Shown one piece after another: positions 54,059 to 62,775 of a stretch of DNA of 64,000 nt. Position 1 is the stretch's first letter. Every line of letters starts with the position of its first letter. The DNA lies in assembly GCF_001591805.1 (NCBI RefSeq), contig NZ_BCVP01000023.1, positions 62,001 through 126,000 on the forward strand, read 5' to 3'. Position numbers and translations under genes: made by a program. A model generated the notes under the pieces. It was not told the DNA's origin and ran no database searches. It was given only the letters and a program-made list of their open reading frames with translations. This stretch comes from Neobacillus novalis NBRC 102450. Lineage in GTDB: Bacteria; Bacillota; Bacilli; Bacillales; Cytobacillaceae.

Positions 54059-54739
54059 CTACACTTTTTGCAAAATCTGCCCATCACTCATTTTAATGAT
54101 ATGGTCAGCAAATGAAAGCATTTCTTCGTCATGTGTTACTATTAATGTGGCAATATTGAGTGTCTTTGTTAAATGACTGATTAATGTCATCACATCTTTT
54201 GACCTTTTCGAATCCAAACTTGCAGTTGGTTCATCTGCAAAGAGAACTTTCGGTCTGTGGATAATGGCACGGGCAATTGCAACCCGCTGCTTTTCACCGC
54301 CGGACAATGAAGAGGGATAGGCATGTTTTCGATGATCCATTTCAACCAATTTTAGGATTTTGTCAACTTCTTTTTTCTGTTCCCGTATTTTTAATTTAGA
54401 TTCAGATACATCCAACATGAGTAACAGCTGCTCTTCTACTGTAAGAAAAGGCACCAGGTGGGCAAATTGAAAGACGAAGCCAAATTGATGAGCCCTGATT
54501 TTCCGAACTTGTTCCGCATTCATAGAAGTCAAGTTTTTCCCTTCGAAGATTATCTGTCCATCTGATGCCGGCTGGAGTCCTGCAGCTATGGTAAGAAGGG
54601 TGCTTTTACCTGAGCCTGATGCCCCTACTAAAGAGGTTAACTCCCCTTCTCGAAGAATAAGATTCACTCCTTTTAGGATTTCTTCCGTCACTTCTCCATT
54701 TTTATAAGATTTTTTAACATTATCTATTTTAAAGATCAT
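54059..54739 (-). CDS. hrtA: ABC transporter ATPase, HrtA-like
   Basis: This 226-residue MacB/LolD-type ATPase has Walker [10 protein letters not shown], signature [13 protein letters not shown], Walker B VLFADEPTASLD and the switch His in IVTHDEEM. The ATG at 54739 follows the hrtB stop at once and uses GGAGAGG inside the hrtB end as ribosome site. It drives heme export with HrtB. Confidence 0.86.
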   Translation of the reverse strand: MIFKIDNVKKSYKNGEVTEEILKGVNLILREGELTSLVGASGSGKSTLLTIAAGLQPASDGQIIFEGKNLTSMNAEQVRKIRAHQFGFVFQFAHLVPFLTVEEQLLLMLDVSESKLKIREQKKEVDKILKLVEMDHRKHAYPSSLSGGEKQRVAIARAIIHRPKVLFADEPTASLDSKRSKDVMTLISHLTKTLNIATLIVTHDEEMLSFADHIIKMSDGQILQKV

Positions 54740-54740
54740 A

Positions 54741-55775
54741 TTAAACCTCTCCTTGTTGAATAGCTTGTAATGGTTGAACTGATTTAATTTGTAAACCGGA
54801 AAGGGTTGCGCCAATAAATCCTATCATGAGGAAGACGATCGACAATTGAACGGTTGTTTCAGTTGTTAAACTAAAAGGCATTCCTGTAGGAGCTACCCTA
54901 GTAAAAATTTGACTGAGGAAAATGGCTATACTAAGTGCAATGACGGTGATAAACACCATTTGCGTCCACATTATTTTAAACAACGAACTTGTTTTTACAC
55001 CGATCGCTTTAAGAATACCGTATAAACCAATCTTTTGAACATTCATCATGTAAAAGAAGATTGCAAACAACATTCCGCTAATAACAACTAAAAACCATAT
55101 AATCATGTTAAGGGACATCTGTTCTGATTTATAACTCGAAATGGTATTAAGGAATTGTTGATTCGAAAAGGATCCCATACCAGAGAAGGTTGGTACTGTA
55201 CCCCCTTCAGGTATAAAAATCAACTGCATTTCGTCGGTCCCATAAATTTCTTTATAGTCCTCCATACTGATATAAGCTACAGATGCATGGCTGTATTTAC
55301 TGTGTTTAACAAAACCTTTTACAACAAACTTACCTTTGTATTGATTATTGGTTAAAGCATCTCCAATTTTGATACCATTATCCTCCATTGACTTGTCGAG
55401 AACAATTTCCCCTTTTTCTACATTTTTAAACTGCTTAGAACTGGTCGCTGTCACAAACGCGACACTTTGCTGCTTACCATCACCATCATTCAAAAACCCC
55501 ATTTGAATGGAAAATGCCGTGGCATCCTTTTCTTTGCTTAAAATTTGTTTTTGAATTCTGCGGTCTACCCTAGACATGCTGTAGGTCTGATCGGCTTCCT
55601 TCGTCATATAAAATTGCCCAGCCGGCAAATCTTTTATTAAACCTGCACTTTCTTGTGATAATCCATTTGCCAATCCAGATATCATAAACGTTAATAAACT
55701 AACCAGAAAAACAATGGAACCTAAAATCATAAATTTTGCTTTACTTTTCTTCATTTCTTTCCAGGCAATGTTCAT
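54741..55775 (-). CDS. hrtB: FtsX-like ABC permease, HrtB-like heme exporter
   Basis: This 344-residue permease has four membrane helices, one near the N-terminus and three at the C-terminus, around a large extracytoplasmic domain. It contains SLNMIIWFLVVISGMLFAIF and IGLYGILKAIGVKTSSL, matching HrtB rather than larger MacB or BceB permeases. Start at 55775 (MNIAWKE) has GGAGG 7 nt upstream; the ATG at 55781 is too close. It is first in the hrtB-hrtA-hssR-hssS operon. In S. aureus the two pairs are divergent, as I recall. Confidence 0.83.
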   Translation of the reverse strand: MNIAWKEMKKSKAKFMILGSIVFLVSLLTFMISGLANGLSQESAGLIKDLPAGQFYMTKEADQTYSMSRVDRRIQKQILSKEKDATAFSIQMGFLNDGDGKQQSVAFVTATSSKQFKNVEKGEIVLDKSMEDNGIKIGDALTNNQYKGKFVVKGFVKHSKYSHASVAYISMEDYKEIYGTDEMQLIFIPEGGTVPTFSGMGSFSNQQFLNTISSYKSEQMSLNMIIWFLVVISGMLFAIFFYMMNVQKIGLYGILKAIGVKTSSLFKIMWTQMVFITVIALSIAIFLSQIFTRVAPTGMPFSLTTETTVQLSIVFLMIGFIGATLSGLQIKSVQPLQAIQQGEV

Positions 55776-55818
55776 CTTCATTCCTCCAATCTTAATTACC
55801 CCCTTAGTTTAAGGTCGG

Positions 55819-55838
55819 TGTGTGAACGGAAGATGAAC
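55819..55838 (-). promoter_or_regulatory. Direct repeat, predicted HssR box upstream of hrtB
   Basis: The minus strand reads GTTCATCTT-CC-GTTCACACA. This fits the S. aureus HssR box as I remember it (GTTCATATT-N2-GTTCATATT) in length, spacing and GTTCA core. Confidence 0.68.
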
Positions 55839-55930
55839 AGAAAATTACATTACTAAATTTTGATATTCTAAGTTAAAGAGGTGCCCAGGCCCACCCCGAT
55901 TTTTGTAGAATTTTGTCGACTGGTAAACTT

Positions 55931-55964
55931 AAAAAGCCCTATTCCTTGGAAAGGGCTTTTTTTC
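55931..55964. terminator. Terminator of the M20 dipeptidase gene
   Basis: AAAAAGCCCT and AGGGCTTTTTTT form a stem; it is usable on the minus strand because A-runs lie upstream. Confidence 0.75.
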
Positions 55965-55977
55965 TAATTACATAATT

Positions 55978-57345
55978 TTATTTCTCAATCAACTCTAAAA
56001 AGGAGCAAATCGTTAAGATGCCTTTATCAAAGTTTTCTAGGTGAAAATGTTCATTTGGTGCATGAAGATTTTCATCTGGCAAACCGAATCCCATTAAGAC
56101 AACTGGAGCATTTAATGAATGGCTGAAATCCGATACAATCGGAATGGAGCCGCCTTCTCTTTTGTAAACAGGCGATTTCCCGTACACGTTTTGATAAGCC
56201 TCGGCAGCCTTTTGAATCATCGGACTGTCAATCGGGGTTAAAAATGGATTACCCGTATCGCCAAGAGACACTTTTACCGTGCATCCTATTGGTGCATGTT
56301 CTTCGAGATGTTTTTTGATCAATCCCTGGATCTTTTCAGGGTTTTGATTGTGGACTAGACGGCAGGTGATTTTGGCATGTGCCTCGTTCGGAATGACGGT
56401 TTTTGTACCTTCCCCTTGAAATCCGCCCCATAGGCCGTTTATTTCTAATGTTGGCCGGGAACTGATTCTCACCGGGTAAGGATAATTGTTTTCCCCTCCC
56501 GTTAAATCTGTTAACCCTAACGATTTTTTCAGTTTTTCTTCATCGAAACCCAAAGCTTTAATTTGTTCCTTTTCAAACTCTGTCAGTTCCTCAACATCAT
56601 CATAAAAATGCTCCACATTTACTTTCCCGTTCACATCATGAAGGCTTGAAAGCAACTGGACTAATAAGTGGTTAGCGTTCTGAACTCCCCCGCCGAACAT
56701 GCCCGAATGCAAATCAGAGTTCGCCGTGTTAATGGAAACTTCCAGCGCACATAGGCCTCTTAATGAATAGGTAATGGCAGGGACTCCTTTATCCCACATA
56801 TCAGAATCTGAAATGACAACCACATCACAGGTTAATTTTTCTTTATTTTCGGATAAAAAGTGCGGAAGATTGGGACTTCCGATTTCTTCTTCGCCCTCGA
56901 TGCAAAATTTTATATTCACCGGTAATTTACCCTCTGACTCCAATAATGTTTCCACTGCTTTAATATGTAAGAACATCTGTCCTTTGTCGTCCGTTGCCCC
57001 TCTGGCAAAAATCTTTTCATCCCGGATAGCCGGTTCAAAAGGAGGGGTTTCCCATAAATGAACAGGGTCAACGGGCTGCACGTCATAATGACCGTATACT
57101 AACACAGTGGGGGCATTTTCATGATGAATCCACTCGGCATAAATAATCGGGTGCCCTTTTGTCTGGATGATTTCCACATGTTCCATTCCAATGTTTTTTA
57201 ATTTATTGGAAATCCATGAAGCTGCTTTTTGAATGTCCTCTTTATGCTCCGATAAGGAACTAATACTGGGAATCTGGAGTAATTCTTTTAATTCCTCAAC
57301 ATTCTCATGATGTTTATTGGATAAAAATTCAGATAACTGGCTCAT
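55978..57345 (-). CDS. M20-family metallopeptidase (dipeptidase)
   Basis: This 455-residue zinc peptidase has the M20 ligands and catalytic residues in VYGHYDVQP, ARGATDDKGQM and CIEGEEEIGSPN, and a lid domain (about 190-350). It resembles carnosinase-like/CNDP dipeptidases. It hydrolyses dipeptides or related amides; the exact substrate is unknown. It is a single-gene unit between terminators. Confidence 0.88.
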   Translation of the reverse strand: MSQLSEFLSNKHHENVEELKELLQIPSISSLSEHKEDIQKAASWISNKLKNIGMEHVEIIQTKGHPIIYAEWIHHENAPTVLVYGHYDVQPVDPVHLWETPPFEPAIRDEKIFARGATDDKGQMFLHIKAVETLLESEGKLPVNIKFCIEGEEEIGSPNLPHFLSENKEKLTCDVVVISDSDMWDKGVPAITYSLRGLCALEVSINTANSDLHSGMFGGGVQNANHLLVQLLSSLHDVNGKVNVEHFYDDVEELTEFEKEQIKALGFDEEKLKKSLGLTDLTGGENNYPYPVRISSRPTLEINGLWGGFQGEGTKTVIPNEAHAKITCRLVHNQNPEKIQGLIKKHLEEHAPIGCTVKVSLGDTGNPFLTPIDSPMIQKAAEAYQNVYGKSPVYKREGGSIPIVSDFSHSLNAPVVLMGFGLPDENLHAPNEHFHLENFDKGILTICSFLELIEK

Positions 57346-57491
57346 TTTATCACCTTTTCTATTTTATTTTCTATTCTATTTTATACAAAAAATTAGAGAA
57401 AGCCTATAATCGAGTTCTGCATTATTGTTTTAGCTACCTCAAAATATCCAAAATATGCTGTATAAAGATGTCCAGAATCTGCTAAACAACG

Positions 57492-57541
57492 AAAAAAAAC
57501 CTCATGTAGACCGTATGGTTTTCGCATACCTTCTACATAAG
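57492..57541 (-). terminator. Terminator of the cytochrome c peroxidase gene
   Basis: On the minus strand ATGTAGA-x-GGTATG and CCATAC-x-TCTACAT form a long stem followed by eight T. Confidence 0.8.
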
Positions 57542-57568
57542 GGATTATTATCGTTTAAATCGTAAATT

Positions 57569-58642
57569 TTATGGGATTTTAGGTTCTTCTATCTTTATTG
57601 GTTTTCCGCTTAATGATTGAAGGAAAGCAACCAAGGCAGCCTGTTCCTTATCAGAAAGATTGAGAGGGTTGAAATCCTCTGAAGTAAATTGGTCAACGTG
57701 CTTTCCTTCATTATAATGTTTCACTACTTCTTCTAATGTCTTCATGCTTCCATCATGCATGTACGGAGCGGTATAGATAAGTTGACGAAGTTGAGGGGAG
57801 CGAAATGCCCCCTTATCCTCTTCTTGATCAGTTACATAGAACCGTCCTAAATCACCATTGTTTATACCTAAATTATCAAAATCGTTATCAGAAAAATTTG
57901 CTCCTGCATGACATGTTATGCAGCTTCCTTTACCAACGAAGATTTCCATTCCTAATTTTTCTTGAGTCGTTAATGCTTTATTGTCCCCTTGTAGATAGTG
58001 ATCAAACGGCGTATCGTTGACAATAAGAGTCCGCTCGTAGCTTGCTAAAGCTTCTGCTATATGTTTAGTTGTAATTTCACCTTGAAAAGCATTTGCAAAT
58101 AGTCTCCTATACTCCGGTACATCTTTCAATTCTTTCACTAGTTCATCTAAATCTTGGTCCATTTCAACTGGATTTATAATTGGACCCAATGCCTGCTCCT
58201 CTAAACTTGTAGCTCTGCCATCCCAGAAAAGCTTTTCATAATAGGCGGCATTTAGAACAGTAGGGGTATTCCGTTGACCTTCTCTCCCGTCTACGCCAAC
58301 GGCAGTCGCACGTCCATCTGTGAAGGCTTTGTCTACAGCATGACATGTAATACAGCTTACTTCATTATTTCCGGACAGCCGTTTATCAAAAAAAAGCATT
58401 TTTCCTAACACAACCTTTTGCTCCGATACCTGGTTTTCGACTGGAACAGGAACAAGTCCTAATTTTTCAAATTTTGTTCGAAGGTAATCATCTACACTCG
58501 GCAAAGTGGTGGAACCAATCTTATTATCTACATTCTGAAAAGCGGTGGAACCAATCTTACTGAGACCACTGACCATTATGATACATATTACCATCCCTGT
58601 AATCATCAATAAATACCTGTTTGTACTTACTATTCTTTTCAT
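57569..58642 (-). CDS. Diheme cytochrome c peroxidase (CcpA/MauG family)
   Basis: This 357-residue protein has an N-terminal membrane anchor (about 11-27) and two heme c sites, C97-x-x-C100-H101 and C241-x-x-C244-H245. The flanking GKMLFFDKRLSGNNEVSC and TPTVLNAAYYEKLFWDGRA are typical of bacterial CCP. It would reduce H2O2 outside the membrane using cytochrome c, fitting the cytochrome c-using ba3 oxidase in this window. A short internal repeat (KIGST..NVD, KIGST..SVD, about 29-51) lengthens the linker after the anchor. Confidence 0.9.
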   Translation of the reverse strand: MKRIVSTNRYLLMITGMVICIIMVSGLSKIGSTAFQNVDNKIGSTTLPSVDDYLRTKFEKLGLVPVPVENQVSEQKVVLGKMLFFDKRLSGNNEVSCITCHAVDKAFTDGRATAVGVDGREGQRNTPTVLNAAYYEKLFWDGRATSLEEQALGPIINPVEMDQDLDELVKELKDVPEYRRLFANAFQGEITTKHIAEALASYERTLIVNDTPFDHYLQGDNKALTTQEKLGMEIFVGKGSCITCHAGANFSDNDFDNLGINNGDLGRFYVTDQEEDKGAFRSPQLRQLIYTAPYMHDGSMKTLEEVVKHYNEGKHVDQFTSEDFNPLNLSDKEQAALVAFLQSLSGKPIKIEEPKIP

Positions 58643-58745
58643 TTTCAGTCCCCTATTATTAAAAATGTCTCTTTTATTTTAATAATGGAAGATTAATAGA
58701 AAATGAATTTCATGTAAATTTTAAGTTAATGGTATGCAACTAAAT

Positions 58746-58870
58746 AGGCTCCTTCAATTAGATTGGTCAATTCATCCCAGCTCTATAGTAAGGCATTCCT
58801 GCATACTCACTCCAATCCTGAAATGACCATCCGAATACCTTTCAAACTTCTTTGTCCGATCCATGAAGTG
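58746..58870 (-). pseudogene. Patchwork remnant of YjbR and VOC genes
   Basis: 58746-58782 matches part of the YjbR gene at about 31130-31162, and 58784-58870 matches the start of the VOC gene at about 31736-31825. Gene order and strand are kept, but the sequence between is lost. This indicates a former duplicate of the two-gene unit with a large internal deletion. Confidence 0.78.
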
Positions 58871-58896
58871 TGCCCATCAAGTTGCTTGGTGTGGGT

Positions 58897-59856
58897 TTAT
58901 TTGATTAAATTAGCCGGTATTTCGCCATTGATCCCGGAAACGAGATTAGTGGCAGCTAGCATCGCCATTTTAAAACGCGTTTCATACGTTGCAGAACCGA
59001 TATGCGGCAAAGTAACGACATTTTCCATAGAAATCAGTGGATTATCCAAATTAATTGGTTCTTGGACAAAGACATCCAATCCCGCACCATAAATTTCACC
59101 TGTTTGGAGTGCATGAATTAACGCTTCCTCATCCACGGTTTTCCCTCTTGAACAATTGATGAAAATAGCCGATTCTTTCATGAGCTCAAATTCTCTTTTT
59201 CCCATTAGCTTTTCAGTCTTTGGGGTGAGCGGTGTCATAAGACAGACAAAATCAGATTTCTTTAACAGTTCTTCCCTTGAACAATACATGGCATTATACT
59301 TTTCTTCAGCATCCCTATTTCTCGAACGGTTGTGGTAAAGAATCTCCATATCAAACCCAAGGTGCGCCCTTTTGGCAACTGCAGAACCTATTCCTCCCAT
59401 ACCAATAATCCCTAAAACTTTATGATGGACATCTATTCCAAACCAAGGTTCTTCGAGATTTGTTTTCCACTGCCCTGTCTTCACAAATTGGTCTAATTCC
59501 GGCATCCTTCTAGCCGTGGATAGGATCAACCCGATAATAGTATCTGCGACAGAGTCATTTAATACTTCTGGGGTATTGGTTGCCATTATTCCGCGTGCTG
59601 ATAATGCGGATAGTTGTAAATTATCATAGCCGACTGAAATATTACTTACAATTTTTAGCTGGGGAGCATTTTCTAATAATTCCCCATCGACTTTTAACCC
59701 GGAACCTATTATCCCATTCGCATTCTTTAACTCATGAAGAAATGCCGGATACGTATTTGAATCTAGTTTCTCAAAATAAACAATTTCACACGTTTTTTGG
59801 ATAAAATCTAATACTCTTTGATCTACTTTTTTATATACAATCACTTTAGGTTTCAT
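58897..59856 (-). CDS. D-isomer-specific 2-hydroxyacid dehydrogenase
   Basis: This 319-residue enzyme has the Rossmann motif GIIGMGGIGSAVAKRA, the Arg-containing NISVGYDN segment, the catalytic Glu region LDVFVQEP and the catalytic His in LPHIGSAT. It resembles glyoxylate/hydroxypyruvate or 2-ketogluconate reductases. Reduction of hydroxypyruvate or glyoxylate fits the glycerate kinase and tartronate semialdehyde reductase genes nearby. It follows the GntR gene by 65 nt in the same direction. Confidence 0.87.
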   Translation of the reverse strand: MKPKVIVYKKVDQRVLDFIQKTCEIVYFEKLDSNTYPAFLHELKNANGIIGSGLKVDGELLENAPQLKIVSNISVGYDNLQLSALSARGIMATNTPEVLNDSVADTIIGLILSTARRMPELDQFVKTGQWKTNLEEPWFGIDVHHKVLGIIGMGGIGSAVAKRAHLGFDMEILYHNRSRNRDAEEKYNAMYCSREELLKKSDFVCLMTPLTPKTEKLMGKREFELMKESAIFINCSRGKTVDEEALIHALQTGEIYGAGLDVFVQEPINLDNPLISMENVVTLPHIGSATYETRFKMAMLAATNLVSGINGEIPANLIK

Positions 59857-59921
59857 GAGAATCCTCTCTACACTTTTATTTTTTGAAAATCTCCGTTAAA
59901 TTTCAACTAATAATACCAATC

Positions 59922-60620
59922 CTAAAGATTATGATTTTTTGTTACTTTATGTCGAACGTAATCAAGATGTAAAAACATTTGATGAAATGCCTCAAAAGGA
60001 TCTCTTTTTTCCAATGCCTTGTAAATTGCCGTATGATGCTGAACAGTTCGTTCTGGTTCACGAACTTTTATCTCATCGTTAATTTTGACAAGTGTTACGA
60101 TTAACGAGTCAACCATACCTTCCACAATTGGATTATTGGCGCTTAACGCAATGATGCGGTGAAATTCAATGTCCGCTTCCCCGTAGTCATTGTCTTTACT
60201 GTTTGCAATCACATCAATCGTTTGTTTTAGTCTTTTGAGCTCTTCATCGCTAATTTTCTCGGCGGCAATCGTAATTAATCCTAGTTCCAATGCCATTCGC
60301 GCTTCAACCATTGCCTGTAGGTTATCGTGTGCTAGGGATAGCATAATCGAAAAGGGATGACTGCTAATTTTATTGTTAAAAAAAGTGCCTTCCCGTGTTT
60401 TGCGGGTAATAACACCCAATGATTCAAGCGAGCTGAGCGCTTCACGTAATACAGGACGGCTGACATTTAGTTTTTCCATAAATTCCATTTCCGTTGGGAG
60501 CTTATCTCCCGGTTTCAGCTGACCACTATTTAACAGTTGGATAATACTTTCAACTACCTGCTTGGATAATGTATTGCGGTTTACTGACACTACTTTTATT
60601 TCTTTGGGGGTCTCATCCAT
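59922..60620 (-). CDS. FadR-subfamily GntR regulator (FCD domain)
   Basis: This 232-residue protein has a GntR winged helix (about 12-78; LKPGDKLPTEMEFMEKLNVSRPVLREALSSLESLGVI) and an all-helical FCD ligand domain with metal-binding-type histidines (EADIEFHRII, HHTAIYKAL). It probably controls the surrounding sugar-acid genes. Sites with TTGTCTTAC cores lie upstream of the aldolase gene and of the glycerate kinase remnant. Confidence 0.87.
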   Translation of the reverse strand: MDETPKEIKVVSVNRNTLSKQVVESIIQLLNSGQLKPGDKLPTEMEFMEKLNVSRPVLREALSSLESLGVITRKTREGTFFNNKISSHPFSIMLSLAHDNLQAMVEARMALELGLITIAAEKISDEELKRLKQTIDVIANSKDNDYGEADIEFHRIIALSANNPIVEGMVDSLIVTLVKINDEIKVREPERTVQHHTAIYKALEKRDPFEAFHQMFLHLDYVRHKVTKNHNL

Positions 60621-60691
60621 ATTTAGGCTCCTTGTTTTGCCATTTTTGTAAGCCTATTATAATATATTGAACCTCCCTTATCACCCGTAAG

Positions 60692-60724
60692 AAATAAAAC
60701 GCTGCGAAAAATTAGCAGCGTTCT
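60692..60724 (-). terminator. Terminator after the glycerate kinase remnant
   Basis: AACGCTGC and GCAGCGTT form a perfect stem followed by T-rich sequence on the minus strand. Confidence 0.82.
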
Positions 60725-60729
60725 GTCAA

Positions 60730-60966
60730 CTATAGTTTCAATATGCGACAAATATTTTCTGCCGCAAAAGCTAGATTTGCTTCTCCGTTGTCGAGTGCTT
60801 CCTCTAGTGAAGAAACGCCTTTTAAGATCCCAATAATAGCATTAAACCCGTTATCGTATAGGGACTCTACCCCATTGCCAATTCTTCCGGCAAAAGCAAT
60901 CACAGGAATAGAATATTTTTTTGCTACAGTAGCAACCCCGTAAGGAGTTTTGTTACGATAAATCAA
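60730..60966 (-). pseudogene. Glycerate kinase remnant (C-terminal 78 residues)
   Basis: The frame encodes the C-terminal part of a GarK/GlxK-type glycerate kinase (KTPYGVATVAKKYSIPVIA; GFNAIIGILKGVSSLEEAL). A complete enzyme is about 370-380 residues. A stop lies just upstream in frame and only a weak TTG start is available. The ending is very similar to the glycerate kinase running off the window at 63873, so this looks like a truncated duplicate. Its terminator and an upstream GntR-like half-site are retained. Confidence 0.82.
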
Positions 60967-61020
60967 ATAAAATTAGGACGATAGATTAAAAAAAGCAACC
61001 GTTTACATTATTAATTGTAT

Positions 61021-61035
61021 AATTGTCTTACACAT
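61021..61035. promoter_or_regulatory. Degenerate GntR-type site near the kinase remnant
   Basis: TTGTCTTACAC within a TTAATTGTATAATTG context matches the better site at 63731-63747, with one arm decayed. Confidence 0.4.
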
Positions 61036-61196
61036 AAATCATCATTCAAACTACTAATAAATGTTTTATTTTTTAGGCAAATAAACAAAGGATTCAAGTA
61101 ATAGGATGGAATGGACATCCATATGACTGAAGGTATTTCTCATGAAGATAAACAAGATTCTTGCTCAAGAAATTGCGGACAAGGTAATAAATATGT

Positions 61197-61221
61197 AAAA
61201 AAGCTTACTCCTAGAGTAAGC
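61197..61221 (-). terminator. Terminator of cwlJ
   Basis: AAGCTTACTC and GAGTAAGCTT form a perfect stem; on the minus strand it is followed by TTTTTT. Confidence 0.88.
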
Positions 61222-61665
61222 TTAACTTCCGATATAAACACTATCGCATGTTCCAGCTTTTGGTTCATAATAACAATGGTTTTTAAATTGACCAGAATGA
61301 GGTTGACCGTACCATGTTGGAGGGCATGGAGCATATGGATTAAAATACCAAAGGGCATATTTCCCTGGGTGTTCTCTCCAATAATCCAAATTCTTTTTTG
61401 CTAATCTTTTTTCAGAAGTTCTCGCTTTTTGATAAAATACATTCCCTTTTTGAACAGCTTCAAAGGAATAATTTCCTCCTTGTACTTGATAAATTACTTG
61501 GGGAATTGTTCTTAAATTTTTAAAGTCTGAACAATCTCCTTTAAGACGATTGACAATGACATTTCCAACATATAACATTCCCTGTTTTCCTTCACCTTCG
61601 GCTTCTGCTCTCATCATCCTTGCCATTAAGTCCACGTCCGAACTTCGATAATTTACTCTTGGCAT
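61222..61665 (-). CDS. cwlJ: Spore cortex-lytic enzyme CwlJ
   Basis: This 147-residue SleB/CwlJ-type hydrolase contains LMARMMRAEAEGEGKQGML with the catalytic Glu, VGNVIVNR and PCPPTWYGQPHSGQFKNHCYY, closely matching B. subtilis CwlJ as I recall it. It degrades muramic-lactam cortex peptidoglycan during germination and has no signal peptide, as expected for a coat protein. The ATG at 61665 follows GGAGGTG. The usual partner gerQ is not adjacent. Confidence 0.9.
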   Translation of the reverse strand: MPRVNYRSSDVDLMARMMRAEAEGEGKQGMLYVGNVIVNRLKGDCSDFKNLRTIPQVIYQVQGGNYSFEAVQKGNVFYQKARTSEKRLAKKNLDYWREHPGKYALWYFNPYAPCPPTWYGQPHSGQFKNHCYYEPKAGTCDSVYIGS

Positions 61666-61767
61666 ATTTTTCACCTCCAAAATATAGTATGAAAAAAAGC
61701 CTACATTGATGTCATTGTTAATAAAATTAAATGGCGGTGCCTAGTCTCGTCCCAATATTAAAAAGTA

Positions 61768-61814
61768 CCCTACAGGTAGACTTTTTTTATGTGTCTACTC
61801 CATAGGGTACATTT
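61768..61814 (-). terminator. Terminator of the reductase gene
   Basis: On the minus strand TGTACCCTA/TAGGGTAC and AGTAGAC/GTCTAC nest into a long stem followed by TTTTT. Confidence 0.82.
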
Positions 61815-61851
61815 TAACGACTGCAGCGGTTTTTTTATATGAATTTTAAAA

Positions 61852-62739
61852 TTAACGGCTTACCTCAGCATTCGCTAATTTTTCATAGTATTTTACGAGA
61901 CTGCTATGATCTTCAAACTCATGGCCGTCAGTTTTTAAGGCATACATCATTTCAAGAACCGCCGCTGTTAAAGGTGTTGGAGCCCCGAATTCATGGCTTG
62001 TCTCTAATGCATTCGTTAAATCCTTAATATGCAAATTAATGCGGAATCCAGGATTAAAGTTTCGATCCAGCATCATCGGTGCTTTTGCGTCTAAAACGGT
62101 GCTTCCTGCTAAGCCACCGCGGATTGCCTGGTAAACAGCTTCAGGATTCACACCCGCTTTTTGCGCTAATACGAATGCTTCAGAAACAGCTGCGATATTT
62201 AAGGCAACAATCACTTGATTGGCAAGCTTTGTTACGTTACCTGCGCCAATTTCTCCTACTAGGACAACCGATCCTGCCATAGCAGATAGTACATCTTTCA
62301 CTTCATCAAAAACTTCTTTCTTTCCGCCAACCATCACGGAGATGGTTCCATCAATTGCTTTTGGCTCCCCGCCGCTGACAGGTGCGTCCAGCATTTCTAC
62401 TCCTTTTTCCACCAATGCTTTATATACTTCCTGGGAAGCAGCCGGTGCAATGGAACTCATATCCACATAAATTAACCCTTCACGCGCGCCTTCAATCAGC
62501 CCATTTTTTCCTAAAGCTACTTCTTTCACGTTCGGAGAATTAGGCAGCATCGTAATGACGATATCTGACTTTTCGGCGACGGCCCTGGGAGTAGTTTCTA
62601 CTTCTGCACCCAATTCTTGGAGTTCTTTAGCTGCATCTTGATTAAAATCGCTGACAATTAATTGATATCCGGCTTTGATCAGGTTCTTGCTCATAGGCTT
62701 ACCCATAATTCCAAGTCCGATAAATCCGATTTTCTTCAT
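61852..62739 (-). CDS. garR: 2-hydroxy-3-oxopropionate (tartronate semialdehyde) reductase
   Basis: This 295-residue beta-hydroxyacid dehydrogenase has the NAD(P) motif GFIGLGIMGKPMSKNL, the substrate motif DAPVSGGEPKAIDGT and the catalytic Lys in GNVTKLANQ. It reduces tartronate semialdehyde to D-glycerate, which glycerate kinase then phosphorylates. It follows the DapA-like aldolase gene by 36 nt and is likely in its operon. 3-hydroxyisobutyrate dehydrogenase is the alternative reading but the context favours GarR. Confidence 0.85.
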   Translation of the reverse strand: MKKIGFIGLGIMGKPMSKNLIKAGYQLIVSDFNQDAAKELQELGAEVETTPRAVAEKSDIVITMLPNSPNVKEVALGKNGLIEGAREGLIYVDMSSIAPAASQEVYKALVEKGVEMLDAPVSGGEPKAIDGTISVMVGGKKEVFDEVKDVLSAMAGSVVLVGEIGAGNVTKLANQVIVALNIAAVSEAFVLAQKAGVNPEAVYQAIRGGLAGSTVLDAKAPMMLDRNFNPGFRINLHIKDLTNALETSHEFGAPTPLTAAVLEMMYALKTDGHEFEDHSSLVKYYEKLANAEVSR

Positions 62740-62775
62740 ATTATATCTACTCCTTCAGATTAATTTTTTTGTAAT

